This document shows positions 63,550 through 64,000 of a DNA stretch of 64,000 bases, piece after piece (position 1 is the first letter of the stretch; every line of letters begins with the position of its first letter). The stretch is taken from positions 1-64,000 of the forward strand of contig CADECP010000033.1 in assembly GCA_902825875.1 (NCBI GenBank), in the 5' to 3' direction. The notes below the pieces were generated by a model. The model was not told the DNA's origin and did not search any database. It saw nothing but the letters and a program-made list of their open reading frames with translations. This DNA comes from an uncultured Acidobacteriota bacterium. Its GTDB lineage: Bacteria; Acidobacteriota; Blastocatellia; RBC074. The translations under genes were made by a program, and so were the position numbers.

Positions 63550-64000
63550 ATGACTTTGAAACGAACGTTAGCGATTCTTGCAGTGGTAAGTGTTTTGATC
63601 GTGGCGGTGGTGGCGATGCAGCGCCAGCGAGTCAGTCCGCACGAAACCATTGACGCCACCATCGGCGGCAAAAAAGTTTCGATCACCTACGGGCGGCCTT
63701 CGCTGAAAGGTCGCAAAGCCGTCGGCGGCGAACTGGTTCCTTTCGGGAAAGTCTGGCGCACGGGAGCCGACGAAGCGACAGTGTTGACCACCGAAGCCGA
63801 TTTGATGATTGGCGATTTGGCGGTTCCGGCGGGCAGTTACGCGCTGTTCACGCTGCCCAGCGAAACCGGCTGGAAATTGATCGTCAACAAAACCTCCAAA
63901 CAGTGGGGCGCGTTCAGCTACAAGGATGCAGACGATCTTGGGCGAACGGATATGAAAGTCGGCAAGACGGCGGCGGTTGAACAATTCACGATCTCGCTGA
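63550..64000 (+). CDS. DUF2911 domain-containing protein (partial, 3' end outside window)
   Basis: The first 150 residues of a frame that stays open to the right edge. A signal/anchor helix (about 3-22) is followed by the DUF2911 stretch VSITYGRPSLKGRKAVGGEL, VPFGKVWRTGADEATVLTTE, and VPAGSYALFTLPSE. This family is common in Bacteroidota and Acidobacteriota with unknown function. AGGAG precedes the ATG. Confidence 0.9.
   Translation, partial: MTLKRTLAILAVVSVLIVAVVAMQRQRVSPHETIDATIGGKKVSITYGRPSLKGRKAVGGELVPFGKVWRTGADEATVLTTEADLMIGDLAVPAGSYALFTLPSETGWKLIVNKTSKQWGAFSYKDADDLGRTDMKVGKTAAVEQFTISL

Overview
The window comes from a bacterial chromosome of moderately GC-rich composition. Gene content points to Acidobacteriota, most likely class Blastocatellia. 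The markers are a very large Oar-type TonB-dependent receptor with an N-terminal carboxypeptidase-regulatory domain, a MoxR/DUF58/BatA/DUF4159/DUF4175 operon, a planctomycete-type PSCyt1/PSD1 protein, and many short palindromic dispersed repeats. The taxonomic call is inference from gene content; no rRNA is present.

Layout. (1) 1-15718, all minus strand: a long envelope-type operon running from a VWA/GATase-like membrane protein through a C13/caspase-like lipoprotein, a nucleotidyltransferase-like protein, a TPR/gluzincin protein, DUF4159, MoxR, DUF58, BatA and a pRiA4b-like protein to a DUF4175 protein that runs off the left edge. (2) 15909-18046: a small membrane protein and a MATE transporter, convergent around a perfect hairpin. 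(3) 18145-22033, minus: tyrA, a DAHP-synthase homologue, chorismate mutase, trpA and a PIN/antitoxin pair. The DAHP-synthase homologue has lost two of the four family metal ligands. (4) 22380-25637: TonB-dependent receptor. (5) About 25960-29270: a patch of decayed gene fragments around four small intact genes (AhpD-like, DsrE, PNPOx-like, DUF1348), next to tRNA-Leu(GAG). (6) 29381-31843: secG, tpiA, pgk. (7) 31950-37249: a prmA relic followed by a three-gene membrane/P-loop ATPase operon that I could not match to a described system. It carries several repeat insertions, one of which duplicated a gene start while keeping the ATGA coupling. (8) 37381-41049: dksA-like gene, rlmH, rsfS, nadD, obgE, rpmA, rplU. 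(9) 41212-43562: ECF sigma factor, anti-sigma factor and Crp/Fnr regulator. (10) 44069-48092: zinc-ribbon/SPOR protein, membrane-anchored amidase and a divergent actin-like protein. (11) 48232-50378: acyl-CoA synthetase and thioesterase. (12) 50395-55795, minus: phoH, ybeY, a CNNM/CorC protein, a vapBC-like pair, era and prmA. (13) 56078-64000: PSCyt1/PSD1 protein, LolA-like protein, PHB-depolymerase-like esterase, type I pullulanase and a partial DUF2911 protein.

The most unusual material is the ATPase operon at 32174-37249, the degenerate DAHP-synthase homologue at 19154-20164, and repeat families whose copies sit in frame inside coding sequences (36287-36413 and 57915-57979). No CRISPR array, complete insertion sequence, rRNA or prophage was seen.
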